From: DASXSB01 sp036506275 | Lineage (GTDB): Bacteria; Methylomirabilota; Methylomirabilia; Rokubacteriales; CSP1-6 | Length of the DNA: 34,097 nucleotides | Assembly: GCA_036506275.1 (NCBI GenBank) | Contig: DASXSB010000003.1 | Span: forward strand, 1 to 34,097 | Direction of reading: 5' to 3' | Shown here: positions 7,623 through 15,479 of the stretch, one piece after another | Numbering within the stretch: the first letter of the stretch is position 1 | Layout: each line of letters begins with the position of its first letter | Translations under genes and position numbers: made by a program | The notes under the pieces: model-generated | What the model was told of the DNA's origin: nothing | What the model saw: the letters and a program-made list of their open reading frames with translations, nothing else | Databases searched by the model: none

Positions 7623-8383
7623 CACCAGAAGAGGATGAGAAAGAGCTTGGTGAGGAAGAAGTCGGACACGATGACGCCCATGGCGACGTGCACGACGGTG
7701 GCGGTAGCGGCGCGGCCCAGTCCCTCCGTTCCTCCTTCCGTGCTGAGTCCGTTATAGCACCCGATGAGCGTGACGATGGCGCCGAAGAAGAAGCTCTTGC
7801 CCACTCCGGTGAGGAAATCGCGCGGCACCACCCAGTAGGCGGTGACGTTCCAGTACGCATAGAGGTCGGTGCCGCGTTCGAGGAGCATGATGATCATCCC
7901 CCCCAGCAGGCCCACCACGTCGGCGAGGACGGTGAGGAGCGGAAACACCACCAGCGCCGCCAGCAGCCGGGGGACGATGAGGCGCTTGACGTAGTTCACG
8001 CCGAGGGAGCGGAGGGCGTCGATCTGCTCCGTCACCTTCATGGAGCCGAGCTCGGCGGCGATGCCGGAAGCCACCTTGCCGCCGACCAGGATCGCGGTGA
8101 GGACGGGACCGAGCTCGCGCAGGATGGCCAGCGCCACCACCGGGCCCACGTAGTTCTCGGCGCCGAAGCGCGCCATGTTGATGGCGCTCTGGAGCGCGAA
8201 GACCATGCCCGTGAAGACGGCGGCCGTGAGGGCGAGGCCGAGCGACTGCACGCCCATCGTCTGGATCTCGCCCACGACGAGGCGGAAGTACTTCGGGGGA
8301 AGGGCGAGATTGCGCGCGACGCGAGCGACGAGGAGGCCCATGCCGCCGTACCACATCGCCGTTCGCCGCAGATACGTGTCCAC
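7622..8383 (-). CDS. mlaE: MlaE-type lipid ABC transporter permease
   Basis: This is the inner-membrane permease of the MCE lipid transporter. The 253-residue protein has the MlaE-family pattern: an amphipathic N-terminal segment, the VFTGMVFALQSA helix, the conserved LRELGPVLTAILVGGKVASGIAAELG region and the IDALRSLGVN coupling segment. Further hydrophobic helices follow. The GTG start at 8383 is 3 bases after the stop of the upstream lipoprotein gene. Membership of the family is clear; the lipid cargo is inferred only from the family. Confidence 0.94.
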   Translation of the reverse strand: MDTYLRRTAMWYGGMGLLVARVARNLALPPKYFRLVVGEIQTMGVQSLGLALTAAVFTGMVFALQSAINMARFGAENYVGPVVALAILRELGPVLTAILVGGKVASGIAAELGSMKVTEQIDALRSLGVNYVKRLIVPRLLAALVVFPLLTVLADVVGLLGGMIIMLLERGTDLYAYWNVTAYWVVPRDFLTGVGKSFFFGAIVTLIGCYNGLSTEGGTEGLGRAATATVVHVAMGVIVSDFFLTKLFLILFW

Positions 8384-8386
8384 CGC

Positions 8387-8893
8387 TCACTCCGTGCGCA
8401 AGGTCTCGACGAGACCCCGAAAGTCGGCGCGTCCGGCGTCGAACGTCGCCGGCGGCGCCGCGTACAGGAAGTCGTAGACGCAGCGTCCGGCCTTGATCAC
8501 GTACATCTCGATTCGCATCGGCGCCGCGCCCTCGCCTGCGCGCGCCTCCAGCAGCGCGTGGGCGGCGGGACGACCGTTCACGGTCACTTCACCGTTCTCG
8601 AGCACGCGCCGGTCGTGGAGCCCGACCAGGAGCTGACGGGCGAGCGCCTCGAGGCTGCGCCGTGCCGGCCCGTCCTCGCAGGAGGCGTTCACGAGCATCC
8701 CGGCGTTGCTCGACGACTGTCGTAGCGCGACGTCGGCCCGGCCGTCGCTCTCCATTTGCCACGGTCCTCCCGGCAATCGCACGGAGTACCCTTTGGGCGA
8801 CGAGAACGTGTCGCCGCTCTCCGCCCGCCGGCCCGCACACCCGGCGCCCACGATCAACGCCACCAGCCCGGCGAGCGCGAGTCGGCGCCGCAC
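8387..8893 (-). CDS. Predicted lipoprotein of unknown function, upstream of mlaEFD
   Basis: The protein is 168 residues. It begins with a basic, hydrophobic signal (MRRRLALAGLVALIVGAGC) whose lipobox VGAGC would lipidate Cys19. The mature part is small and alternates short strands and helices: GYSVRLPGGPW near the N-terminus, NASCEDGPARRSLEALARQL, YVIKAGRCVYDFLYAAP and a final FRGLVETLRTE. That layout resembles PsbP/DUF1795-like lipoproteins, a weak impression only. The GTG start has a TAGGAAA element just upstream. It lies 4 bases after hisIE and 3 bases before mlaE, so it may be an accessory of the lipid transporter. No MlaA or MlaC signature was recognised. Confidence 0.7.
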   Translation of the reverse strand: MRRRLALAGLVALIVGAGCAGRRAESGDTFSSPKGYSVRLPGGPWQMESDGRADVALRQSSSNAGMLVNASCEDGPARRSLEALARQLLVGLHDRRVLENGEVTVNGRPAAHALLEARAGEGAAPMRIEMYVIKAGRCVYDFLYAAPPATFDAGRADFRGLVETLRTE

Positions 8894-8897
8894 TTTC

Positions 8898-9536
8898 CTA
8901 CCCGCGGGCCGCGTGCCGGCGCGCCAGCTCCTTCAGGACCTCCCCGAGGGGAATGCCGCGCTTCCCGAGGAGAACGACGGTGTGGAACCAGAGATCCGCC
9001 ACTTCCTCCACCACGCGCCGATCGCCCTCGCCGCCGAGGGCAGCCGCGATCACCTCGGTCGCCTCCTCGCCGATCTTCCGGCACACGGCCGCCTCCCCCT
9101 TCGCGAGCAGGCCCGCCACATACGAGCCCGCCGGCGCCTGCGCCTTGCGCTCCGCGATCACCCGCTCCAGCCGCTGCAGCATGTTCGCTGCCGGCATCTC
9201 GCCGCTTGCCGGCGACGCCTTCACGCTCGTGAAGAAGCACGTGCGATGCCCAGTGTGGCAGGCCGGACCCTCCTGGTGCACCTGGACGAGCAGGACGTCG
9301 CCGTCGCAGTCGGCGTAGATCTCGCGCACGTGCTGCGTGTGGCCAGAGGTCTCCCCCTTCCGCCACAGCGCCTGCCGCGAGCGCGACCAGAAGTGCGACT
9401 GTCCCGTCGTCAGCGTCGCCGCCAGCGCCTCGCGGTCCATCCACGCCACCATGAGCACCTCGCCCGTGTCCGCCTCCTGGACCACGGCCGGGATGAGGCC
9501 CTGGGCGTCGAACTTGAGGCCGTCGGCGATGGTCAT
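8898..9536 (-). CDS. hisIE: Bifunctional phosphoribosyl-AMP cyclohydrolase / phosphoribosyl-ATP pyrophosphatase
   Basis: This fusion carries out steps 2 and 3 of histidine synthesis. The 212-residue protein has a HisI domain (about 1-110) with the metal site ADCDGD (75-80), PACHTG (Cys93) and Cys100. A HisE domain (about 118-212) follows with the MazG-like acidic motifs KIGEEATEV (154-162) and EEVADLWFH (177-185). The ATG at 9536 overlaps the hisF stop (ATGA). A longer in-frame extension lies inside hisF and is rejected. It is the last his gene of the cluster. Confidence 0.96.
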   Translation of the reverse strand: MTIADGLKFDAQGLIPAVVQEADTGEVLMVAWMDREALAATLTTGQSHFWSRSRQALWRKGETSGHTQHVREIYADCDGDVLLVQVHQEGPACHTGHRTCFFTSVKASPASGEMPAANMLQRLERVIAERKAQAPAGSYVAGLLAKGEAAVCRKIGEEATEVIAAALGGEGDRRVVEEVADLWFHTVVLLGKRGIPLGEVLKELARRHAARG

Positions 9537-10306
9537 GGCTCGAGCCGAACCTCGACACCGCGGTGGCGGAGGTACCCCTTCGCTTCCGCGATCGTGTGGA
9601 TGCCGAAGTGGAAGATCGACGCCGCGAGGGCGGCATCCGCCCCGCCGTCCACCAGTCCCTCGTACAGGTGCTCGAGGGCCCCGGCGCCGCCCGATGCGAT
9701 CACGGGGACGGTCACGGCGTCCGCGACCGCGCGCGTCAGCTCGAGGTCGTATCCGTCCTTTGTGCCGTCGCGGTCCATGCTGGTCAATAAGATTTCTCCC
9801 GCGCCGAGGGCGACGGCATCGCGCGCCCACTGCACGGCATCGCGGCCCGCGGGCCGACGCCCGCCGTGGGTGTAGACGCCCCAGCGCGGTGGGGCCGCCG
9901 GCGTCTCCCGCCGTGCATCGATGGCGACCACGATGCACTGACTGCCGAAGCGCTCGGCGGCCTCGCGGATGAGCTCCGGCCGGGCGAGGGCAGCGGTGTT
10001 GAGGGAGACCTTGTCGGCGCCGGCGCGGAGGAGCTGGCGGACGTCGTCGATGGTGCGGATGCCTCCGCCCACGGTGACCGGCATGTACACGCCTTCCGCG
10101 GTGCGACGGACCACGTCGAGCATCACGCCGCGGCGCTCGTGGGAGGCCGTGATGTCCAGAAACACCAGCTCGTCGGCGCCCTGGGCGTCATAGGCGAGGG
10201 CTGCCGCCACCGGGTCACCGGCATCGCGCAGGTCGACGAAGCGCACGCCCTTGACCACGCGCCCGTCCTTCACGTCCAGGCACGGGATGACCCGTTTGGC
10301 CAGCAT
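9533..10306 (-). CDS. hisF: Imidazole glycerol phosphate synthase, cyclase subunit HisF
   Basis: With HisH it converts PRFAR and ammonia to imidazole glycerol phosphate and AICAR. The 257-residue beta/alpha barrel begins MLAKRVIPCLDVKDGRVVKG with catalytic Asp11. The second catalytic Asp130 is in VVAIDARRE, and the phosphate sites are TVGGGIR and ASGGAG. The segment RRETPAAPPRWGVYTHGG is slightly longer than usual in the loop after Asp130. The start is ATG at 10306, three bases after the hisA stop. Confidence 0.97.
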   Translation of the reverse strand: MLAKRVIPCLDVKDGRVVKGVRFVDLRDAGDPVAAALAYDAQGADELVFLDITASHERRGVMLDVVRRTAEGVYMPVTVGGGIRTIDDVRQLLRAGADKVSLNTAALARPELIREAAERFGSQCIVVAIDARRETPAAPPRWGVYTHGGRRPAGRDAVQWARDAVALGAGEILLTSMDRDGTKDGYDLELTRAVADAVTVPVIASGGAGALEHLYEGLVDGGADAALAASIFHFGIHTIAEAKGYLRHRGVEVRLEP

Positions 10307-10309
10307 CGA

Positions 10310-11047
10310 CTATTGTAGGCCGGCGGGCGAGCCGAGCACCGCGAGCGCCTGCCCGAGCTCCACGGCGCCCGTGTAGAGCGCGCGTCCCACCACGACGCCC
10401 GCGACGCCGGGGATCCGCGCCAGGCGTTGCAGGTGCTCCACGCTGCCGACCCCCCCGGACGCGAGCACGGGTACGCTCACGGCGCCGGCGAGAGCGGCGG
10501 TGTCCTCGACGTTCGGACCCAGCTCGGTGCCGTCACGGCTCACGTCGGTGAAGAGCAGCGCGGCCGCCCCGGCGTCGGCGGCGCGCTTGCCCACCTCGTT
10601 CACCGTCTCGTCGAGTGTCTCCGTCCACCCCTTCACCGCCACGCGCTGGCCGCGGCCGTCCACCGCCACGATGATGCGCGGGCCGTAGGCGGCGCAGATT
10701 TCCTTGAGGAAGGCGCCGTCGACCACCGCCCGCGTCCCCAGCACCGCCCACCGCGCGCCGCTCGCGAGGACCGCTTCCACCGCCGCCCGGTCGCGCAGGC
10801 CACCCCCGACCTGCACGGGAACGGGAGCGACCGCGGCCACCACCCTCGCCACGAGCGCGCTCTGCCGCGGCGCGCCCGTGAAGGCGCCGTCGAGATCCAC
10901 CACGTGCAAACGCTCCGCGCCCCCGCGCACCCATCGCGTCGCCATCTCCACGGGGTCCTCGGAGAACACGGTCTCCGCGTCCGCGCGGCCCTCCCGGAGC
11001 CGCACGCAACGGCCGCCGCGGATGTCGACAGCGGGAATGACGATCAC
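10310..11047 (-). CDS. hisA: ProFAR isomerase HisA
   Basis: This enzyme isomerises ProFAR to PRFAR, the HisF substrate. The 245-residue beta/alpha barrel has the catalytic pair Asp8 (IPAVDIRGG) and Asp130 (VAVDGRG), with phosphate-binding QVGGGLR and ASGGVGS. The GTG start forms a GTGA overlap with hisH. The AVDGRGQRVAVKGWTE segment matches histidine-pathway HisA. No TrpF function is implied beyond general family similarity. Confidence 0.96.
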   Translation of the reverse strand: MIVIPAVDIRGGRCVRLREGRADAETVFSEDPVEMATRWVRGGAERLHVVDLDGAFTGAPRQSALVARVVAAVAPVPVQVGGGLRDRAAVEAVLASGARWAVLGTRAVVDGAFLKEICAAYGPRIIVAVDGRGQRVAVKGWTETLDETVNEVGKRAADAGAAALLFTDVSRDGTELGPNVEDTAALAGAVSVPVLASGGVGSVEHLQRLARIPGVAGVVVGRALYTGAVELGQALAVLGSPAGLQ

Positions 11048-11667
11048 CGGCGTCCGTCCTTCACCATCTCCGCGAAGTTCTCGAGCAATCGCAGACCCCA
11101 GCGCTGGCTCTTCTCGGGGTGGAACTGTGTCGCCGCGATTTTCCCCGTCTCCAGGGCGGCCGCGAACCGCACGCCGTAGTCGCAGAAGGCGAGGCGGACG
11201 TCCGCCGGCGGCGCCGACACCACGGGGTAGTACGAGTGCACGAAATAGAAGTGCGCGCCGTCGGGAACGCCGTCGAAGAGAGCGAGGGCGCCGCCATGCG
11301 ACACGCGGTTCCAGCCGATGTGGGGGACTTTCGGGCCGGGAGGAAATCGCCGCACCGCGCCCGGGATCACGTCGAGGCCGCGGCCCTCGCCGAACTCCTC
11401 GCTCGTCGAGAACAGGAGCTGATAGCCGAGGCAGATGCCGAGGAACGGCCGCGACCCGTCGAGGGCACGTCGGACGGCCGGCAGCAAGCGCAGCGACGTG
11501 AGGCTCGCCATGGCGTCGTGAAAGGCGCCGTCACCGGGGAGGACGGTCGCCTCCGCCTCGTCCACCACGCGCGGGTCCTGCGTGACCACCGCCGGCATTC
11601 CCACGCGCTCGAACGCCTTCTCCACGGAGCCGAGATTGCCCCGGCCGTAGTCGACGATCGCGATCAC
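11044..11667 (-). CDS. hisH: Imidazole glycerol phosphate synthase, glutaminase subunit HisH
   Basis: This class I glutamine amidotransferase supplies ammonia to HisF. The 207-residue protein has the catalytic triad Cys79 in GICLGYQLLF, and His183 with Glu185 in QFHPEKSQ. The N-terminus is the usual IAIVDYGRGNLGSV. The GTG start overlaps the hisB stop (GTGA). HisH, HisA and HisF lie side by side, as in most his operons. Confidence 0.97.
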   Translation of the reverse strand: MIAIVDYGRGNLGSVEKAFERVGMPAVVTQDPRVVDEAEATVLPGDGAFHDAMASLTSLRLLPAVRRALDGSRPFLGICLGYQLLFSTSEEFGEGRGLDVIPGAVRRFPPGPKVPHIGWNRVSHGGALALFDGVPDGAHFYFVHSYYPVVSAPPADVRLAFCDYGVRFAAALETGKIAATQFHPEKSQRWGLRLLENFAEMVKDGRR

Positions 11668-12266
11668 AGAGTCCCCTTGGTGGAGGGAAGCACTCCGGTG
11701 ATGCGCGGATTCAGGCGGGTCGCGTCCGCGAGCGCGCGCGCTACCGCTTTGAACACCGCCTCCGTGATGTGGTGCAGGTTGTGGCCGTAGTGCATGGTCA
11801 CGTGCAGGGTCACCTCCGCGTTGAACGCGAAGGCCCGGAAGAACTCTTGCAGCAGGTCGAGGTCGAAGTTGGAGACGCGCGCGCGCGCCACGGGAACGCT
11901 GAAGACCAGAAACGGCCGCCCGGACAGGTCGACTGATGCCGACACCAGGGTTTCATCCATCGGAATGAAGGCGGTGCCGTAGCGCGTGATCCCCTTCTTG
12001 TCGCCGACCGCCTGCCGGAGCGCCTGTCCGAGCACGATGCCGACGTCCTCCACGGTGTGGTGCTGATCCACCTCCACGTCGCCCTGCGCCTCCACGGCGA
12101 GGTCCATGAGGCCGTGCTTCGACCACGCTTCCAGCATGTGGCTGAAGAACGGGATCGGCGTCGCCACCTTGGAGCTGCCGGTACCGTCGATGTTGAGCTG
12201 CACCACGATCTCGGTTTCCTTCGTGCGGCGCTCGATGCGCGCCTGGCGTCCCCGCGCGTCCGTCAT
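11664..12266 (-). CDS. hisB: Imidazoleglycerol-phosphate dehydratase HisB
   Basis: This is the monofunctional dehydratase (200 residues) without the N-terminal phosphatase domain found in E. coli HisB. The family's metal-binding motifs are present: SKHGLMDL, DQHHTVEDVGI (His-rich) and MHYGHNLHHITEA. ATG 12266 overlaps the hisD stop (ATGA). Neither a histidinol-phosphate phosphatase gene nor hisC is seen in the window, so those steps must be encoded elsewhere. Confidence 0.96.
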   Translation of the reverse strand: MTDARGRQARIERRTKETEIVVQLNIDGTGSSKVATPIPFFSHMLEAWSKHGLMDLAVEAQGDVEVDQHHTVEDVGIVLGQALRQAVGDKKGITRYGTAFIPMDETLVSASVDLSGRPFLVFSVPVARARVSNFDLDLLQEFFRAFAFNAEVTLHVTMHYGHNLHHITEAVFKAVARALADATRLNPRITGVLPSTKGTL

Positions 12267-13585
12267 CGGTTCTCCTTCCCATCGTCGGACCGGAGCCGCA
12301 GCGACGCCGCCGCGCCGTGCCCGGCCAGACCCTCCAGCCCCGTCAACACGTCCAGGTGCGGTCCCGCCGCCGCCAGGCCCGCCCGCGTGTACTCGATGAT
12401 GCTCGACCGCTTGACGAAGTCCTCGGTGCCGAGCGGCGACGCGAAGCGCGCGGTGCCGGCGGTGGGAAGGACATGGTTCGGGCCCGCCACGTAATCGCCG
12501 ACGACCTCGGGCGTGTGGCTGCCGAGGAAGAGCGCTCCCGCGTGCCGCACGCGCGGGAGCAGCGCCGCCGGCACCTGCACGGCGAGCTCCAGATGCTCGG
12601 GAGCGAGACGGTTGGCGAGATCCACCGCGTCGTCGAGGTTCGCGACCTGCACGAGGGCGCCGTGGTCGGTGAGGGCCTGGGCGGCGATCGCGCGACGGGG
12701 CAGGGCGGCGAGCTGGGCGTCGAGCGCTGCCGCCACCCGCGCCAGAAGGGCGCCATCGGCGGCGATCAGAACCGCGCGCGCCATGGGGTCGTGCTCGGCC
12801 TGGGCGAGAAGGTCGGCGGCGAGCCACGGCGCCGGCGCCGAGGCGTCGGCAATGACGACGACCTCGCTCGGCCCCGCCACCATGTCGATCCCGACCTCGC
12901 CGAACACGCGTCGCTTCGCGAGGGCGACGTAGACGTTGCCGGGCCCGACGATCTTGTCCACGCGCCGGATGGTGGGCGTCCCGAACGCGAGCGCCGCCAC
13001 CGCCTGGGCGCCGCCGATGCGGTAGCCCTCGGTGACGCCGGCCACGCGCGCCGCCGCCAGCACCTCGGCGTTCACGTCGCCGGCGGCGTTGGGCGGGGTG
13101 ACGAGGACGATCTCGCGCACACCCGCCACGCGGGCGGGGATGGCCGTCATCAGGACCGTCGAGGGATAGGCGGCGCGGCCGCCCGGAATGTAGATGCCGA
13201 CGCGGTCGAGCGCGCGCACTTCCTGACCGAGCACGGAACCGTGCTCGTCCGTCATCCGCCACGACTTCGGGACCGCCGCCGCATGGAAGCGCTCGATGCG
13301 CTCGGCCGCGTAGTGGAGCGCGGCGCGGGCGGGAGGCGCCAGCGCGTGCTCGGCGCGCTCGAAGTCCCCGGCCGCGATGCGGAGGGCCGCCGCGTCCTTG
13401 GCGTGGAAGCCGTCGAACCGCGCCGTGCACGCGAGGACGGCGCCGTCGCCGTCGCGGCGGACGCTCTCCACGATGTCGTCGACGGCGTCGCGAATGGGCG
13501 CCGCCACCGCCGACGGGGGCCGCTCCAGCCGGCGCACGACCTCGTCGAGGCCGAGGGCGCGGGCGTCGAGGAGGCGCACGGTCAC
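12263..13585 (-). CDS. hisD: Histidinol dehydrogenase HisD
   Basis: This enzyme carries out the last two oxidation steps of histidine synthesis. The 440-residue protein shows GIYIPGGRAAYPSTVLM, the family signature IDMVAGPSEVVVIAD, the zinc and catalytic segments LLAQAEHDPMA and RLAPEHLEL, and the GSHTPEVVGDYVAGPNH motif. The GTG at 13585 overlaps the hisG stop (GTGA) and gives MTVRLLDARAL, a normal N-terminus. The longer in-frame extension upstream lies in hisG and is not used. Confidence 0.97.
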   Translation of the reverse strand: MTVRLLDARALGLDEVVRRLERPPSAVAAPIRDAVDDIVESVRRDGDGAVLACTARFDGFHAKDAAALRIAAGDFERAEHALAPPARAALHYAAERIERFHAAAVPKSWRMTDEHGSVLGQEVRALDRVGIYIPGGRAAYPSTVLMTAIPARVAGVREIVLVTPPNAAGDVNAEVLAAARVAGVTEGYRIGGAQAVAALAFGTPTIRRVDKIVGPGNVYVALAKRRVFGEVGIDMVAGPSEVVVIADASAPAPWLAADLLAQAEHDPMARAVLIAADGALLARVAAALDAQLAALPRRAIAAQALTDHGALVQVANLDDAVDLANRLAPEHLELAVQVPAALLPRVRHAGALFLGSHTPEVVGDYVAGPNHVLPTAGTARFASPLGTEDFVKRSSIIEYTRAGLAAAGPHLDVLTGLEGLAGHGAAASLRLRSDDGKENR

Positions 13586-14229
13586 AGCGCGACCTTCCCG
13601 GTGCGGGCCTTCATCTCCTCGAGGAGATCCGTCACCGCGCGATACTCCGTCTTCATGGAGGCCCGGTTGACGATGACGCGGGCGGTGGAGCGCATGATCT
13701 CCGCCACCTCCACGAGCCCGTTGGCGCGCAGCGTCTCCCCGGACTGGACGAGGTCGACGATCCGGTCGGCGAGGCCCACGAGGGGCGCCAGCTCGATCGA
13801 TCCGTCGAGATGCACGATCTCCACCTGAACACCGCGCTCGGAGAAGTACTGCTCGGTGAGCCGCGGATACTTCGTCGCCACCCGTACCCACGACCAGCTC
13901 TTGGGGTCGTCCTCTTCCCACAGCTCGCGGGGCTCGGCGACCACGAGCCGGCAGAACCCGAAGCCGAGATCCAGCGGCTCGTACACATCGGGGGCCTGCT
14001 CGAGGAGGATGTCACGTCCCACGATGCCGAGATCGGCGGCGCCGTGCGTGACGTAGGCGGGAACGTCGGCCGGTTTCAAGAACAGCAGACGCAGACCGCG
14101 CTCGGCGTCGGTGAAGATCAGCCGGCGCGAATCGCTCTCGACGCCCTCGACACCGAGTGCGCGCAGAAGCCCGAGGGCGGGCTCGAGGAGCCGGCCCTTG
14201 GGCAGCGCGAGCGTGAGCCGATCTTTCAC
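13582..14229 (-). CDS. hisG: ATP phosphoribosyltransferase, short form HisG
   Basis: This is the first and committed step of histidine synthesis. At 215 residues it is the short form, which lacks the C-terminal ACT-like regulatory domain. In known cases the short form works as a complex with HisZ. Visible motifs are LTLALPKGRLLEP, the VTHGAADLGIVGRD segment, the RVATKYPRLTEQYF strand and the PRPP-binding ELAPLVGLADRIVDLVQSG region. The GTG start overlaps the murA stop (GTGA). No hisZ is in the window. Confidence 0.96.
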   Translation of the reverse strand: MKDRLTLALPKGRLLEPALGLLRALGVEGVESDSRRLIFTDAERGLRLLFLKPADVPAYVTHGAADLGIVGRDILLEQAPDVYEPLDLGFGFCRLVVAEPRELWEEDDPKSWSWVRVATKYPRLTEQYFSERGVQVEIVHLDGSIELAPLVGLADRIVDLVQSGETLRANGLVEVAEIMRSTARVIVNRASMKTEYRAVTDLLEEMKARTGKVAL

Positions 14230-15479
14230 GTCTTCCGCACGATGCGGGCGCCGAGCGCGCTCAGCTTCGCCTCCAGCCGCTCGTAGCCGCGATCCAGATG
14301 ATAGACGCGCGCGATCTCCGTGCGCCCGCGGGCGGCGAGGCCGGCGAGGACGAGCGCCGCCGACGCGCGCAGGTCGGAGGCCATCACGGGCGCGCCCTGG
14401 TAGAAGGGAACGCCGCGAATGATGGCGGTCGAGCCCTCCGTCTCGATCTGGGCGCCCATGCGCGTGAGCTCGGCCGCATGCATGAAGCGGTTCTCGAAGA
14501 TGGTCTCCGTGACGCGGGACTGTCCGTCGGCGAGCCCGAGCAGCGTCATGAGCTGCGCCTGCATGTCCGTCGGAAATCCCGGGAACGGGCTCGTCGTGAT
14601 GTCGGCGGGCCGCGGCCGCTCCGGTCCGCGCACGCGGACAGACGTTGCCCCCACGTCGAGCCGCACCCCGCATTCCTCGAGCTTCGCGAGCACGGCCGAG
14701 ATGTGATCGGGCACGAGGCCGGTCACCGTGATGTCGCCGGCGGTGATCGCGCCCGCCACGATCAGCGTGCCCGCCTCGATCCGGTCGGCGACGACGCGGT
14801 GCTGTGCTCCCGACAGCTCCCGCACGCCGTGGATCTCGATGCGCGATGTGCCGGCGCCGTCGATCTTGGCGCCCATGGCGTTGAGCAGATCGGCGAGGTC
14901 CGTCACCTCGGGCTCGCAGGCGGCGTTCTCCAGCACCGTCGTGCCCCGGGCGAGGGCCGCCGCCATTATCAGATTTTCGGTGCCGGTCACGGTCACGAGG
15001 TCGGTGGTGATGCGGGCGCCCGTGAGGTGGCGCGCGCGCGCCACCACGTATCCGTTCTCGATGGCCACCTCGGCCCCGAGCCGCGCCAGGCCCTTCAGGT
15101 GCTGATCGATGGGACGCACGCCGATGGCACAGCCGCCCGGCAACGCCACACGGGCCATTCCGTGGCGGGCGACCAGCGGTCCCAGCACGAGGACGGACGC
15201 GCGCATGGTGGAGACCAGCTCGTAGGGCGCGAGGTCGCTCGTCACGCGCTCCACGTGCACTTCCACGCGGGAGCCGTCCTGCTTCACGGTGGCCCCCAGG
15301 GTTTGCAGCAGCTTCAGCATCGTCCGGACGTCGCCGAGGGCAGGGACGTTGGGAAGCACGATCGGCTGCGAGGTGAGGAGCGCGGCCGCCAGCGCGGGCA
15401 GCGTGGCGTTCTTGGCGGCGCTCACGGTCACCGTTCCGCGCAGGGGCGCGCCGCCTTCGAGCTCCAGTCGAGCGGGCAT
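14226..15479 (-). CDS. murA: UDP-N-acetylglucosamine 1-carboxyvinyltransferase MurA
   Basis: This enzyme carries out the first committed step of peptidoglycan synthesis, transferring enolpyruvate from PEP to UDP-GlcNAc. The 417-residue protein has Lys23 in the SAAKNATLPA segment and the catalytic loop LPGGCAIGVRP with Cys117, the fosfomycin target, intact. The C-terminal pattern FPTDMQAQLMTL and DLRASAALVLAGL is typical. ATG 15479 shares one base with the prmC stop (TGATG), with an AAGGAGAG Shine-Dalgarno inside prmC. The frame continues far upstream through prmC but that part is a shadow. Confidence 0.97.
   Translation of the reverse strand: MPARLELEGGAPLRGTVTVSAAKNATLPALAAALLTSQPIVLPNVPALGDVRTMLKLLQTLGATVKQDGSRVEVHVERVTSDLAPYELVSTMRASVLVLGPLVARHGMARVALPGGCAIGVRPIDQHLKGLARLGAEVAIENGYVVARARHLTGARITTDLVTVTGTENLIMAAALARGTTVLENAACEPEVTDLADLLNAMGAKIDGAGTSRIEIHGVRELSGAQHRVVADRIEAGTLIVAGAITAGDITVTGLVPDHISAVLAKLEECGVRLDVGATSVRVRGPERPRPADITTSPFPGFPTDMQAQLMTLLGLADGQSRVTETIFENRFMHAAELTRMGAQIETEGSTAIIRGVPFYQGAPVMASDLRASAALVLAGLAARGRTEIARVYHLDRGYERLEAKLSALGARIVRKT

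Noticed and set aside
11664..13921. Apparent N-terminal extensions of HisB (to 13430) and HisD (to 13921)
   Set aside because: Both extensions lie in a shifted frame over the preceding his gene. The 4-nt overlaps fix the true starts at 12266 and 13585.
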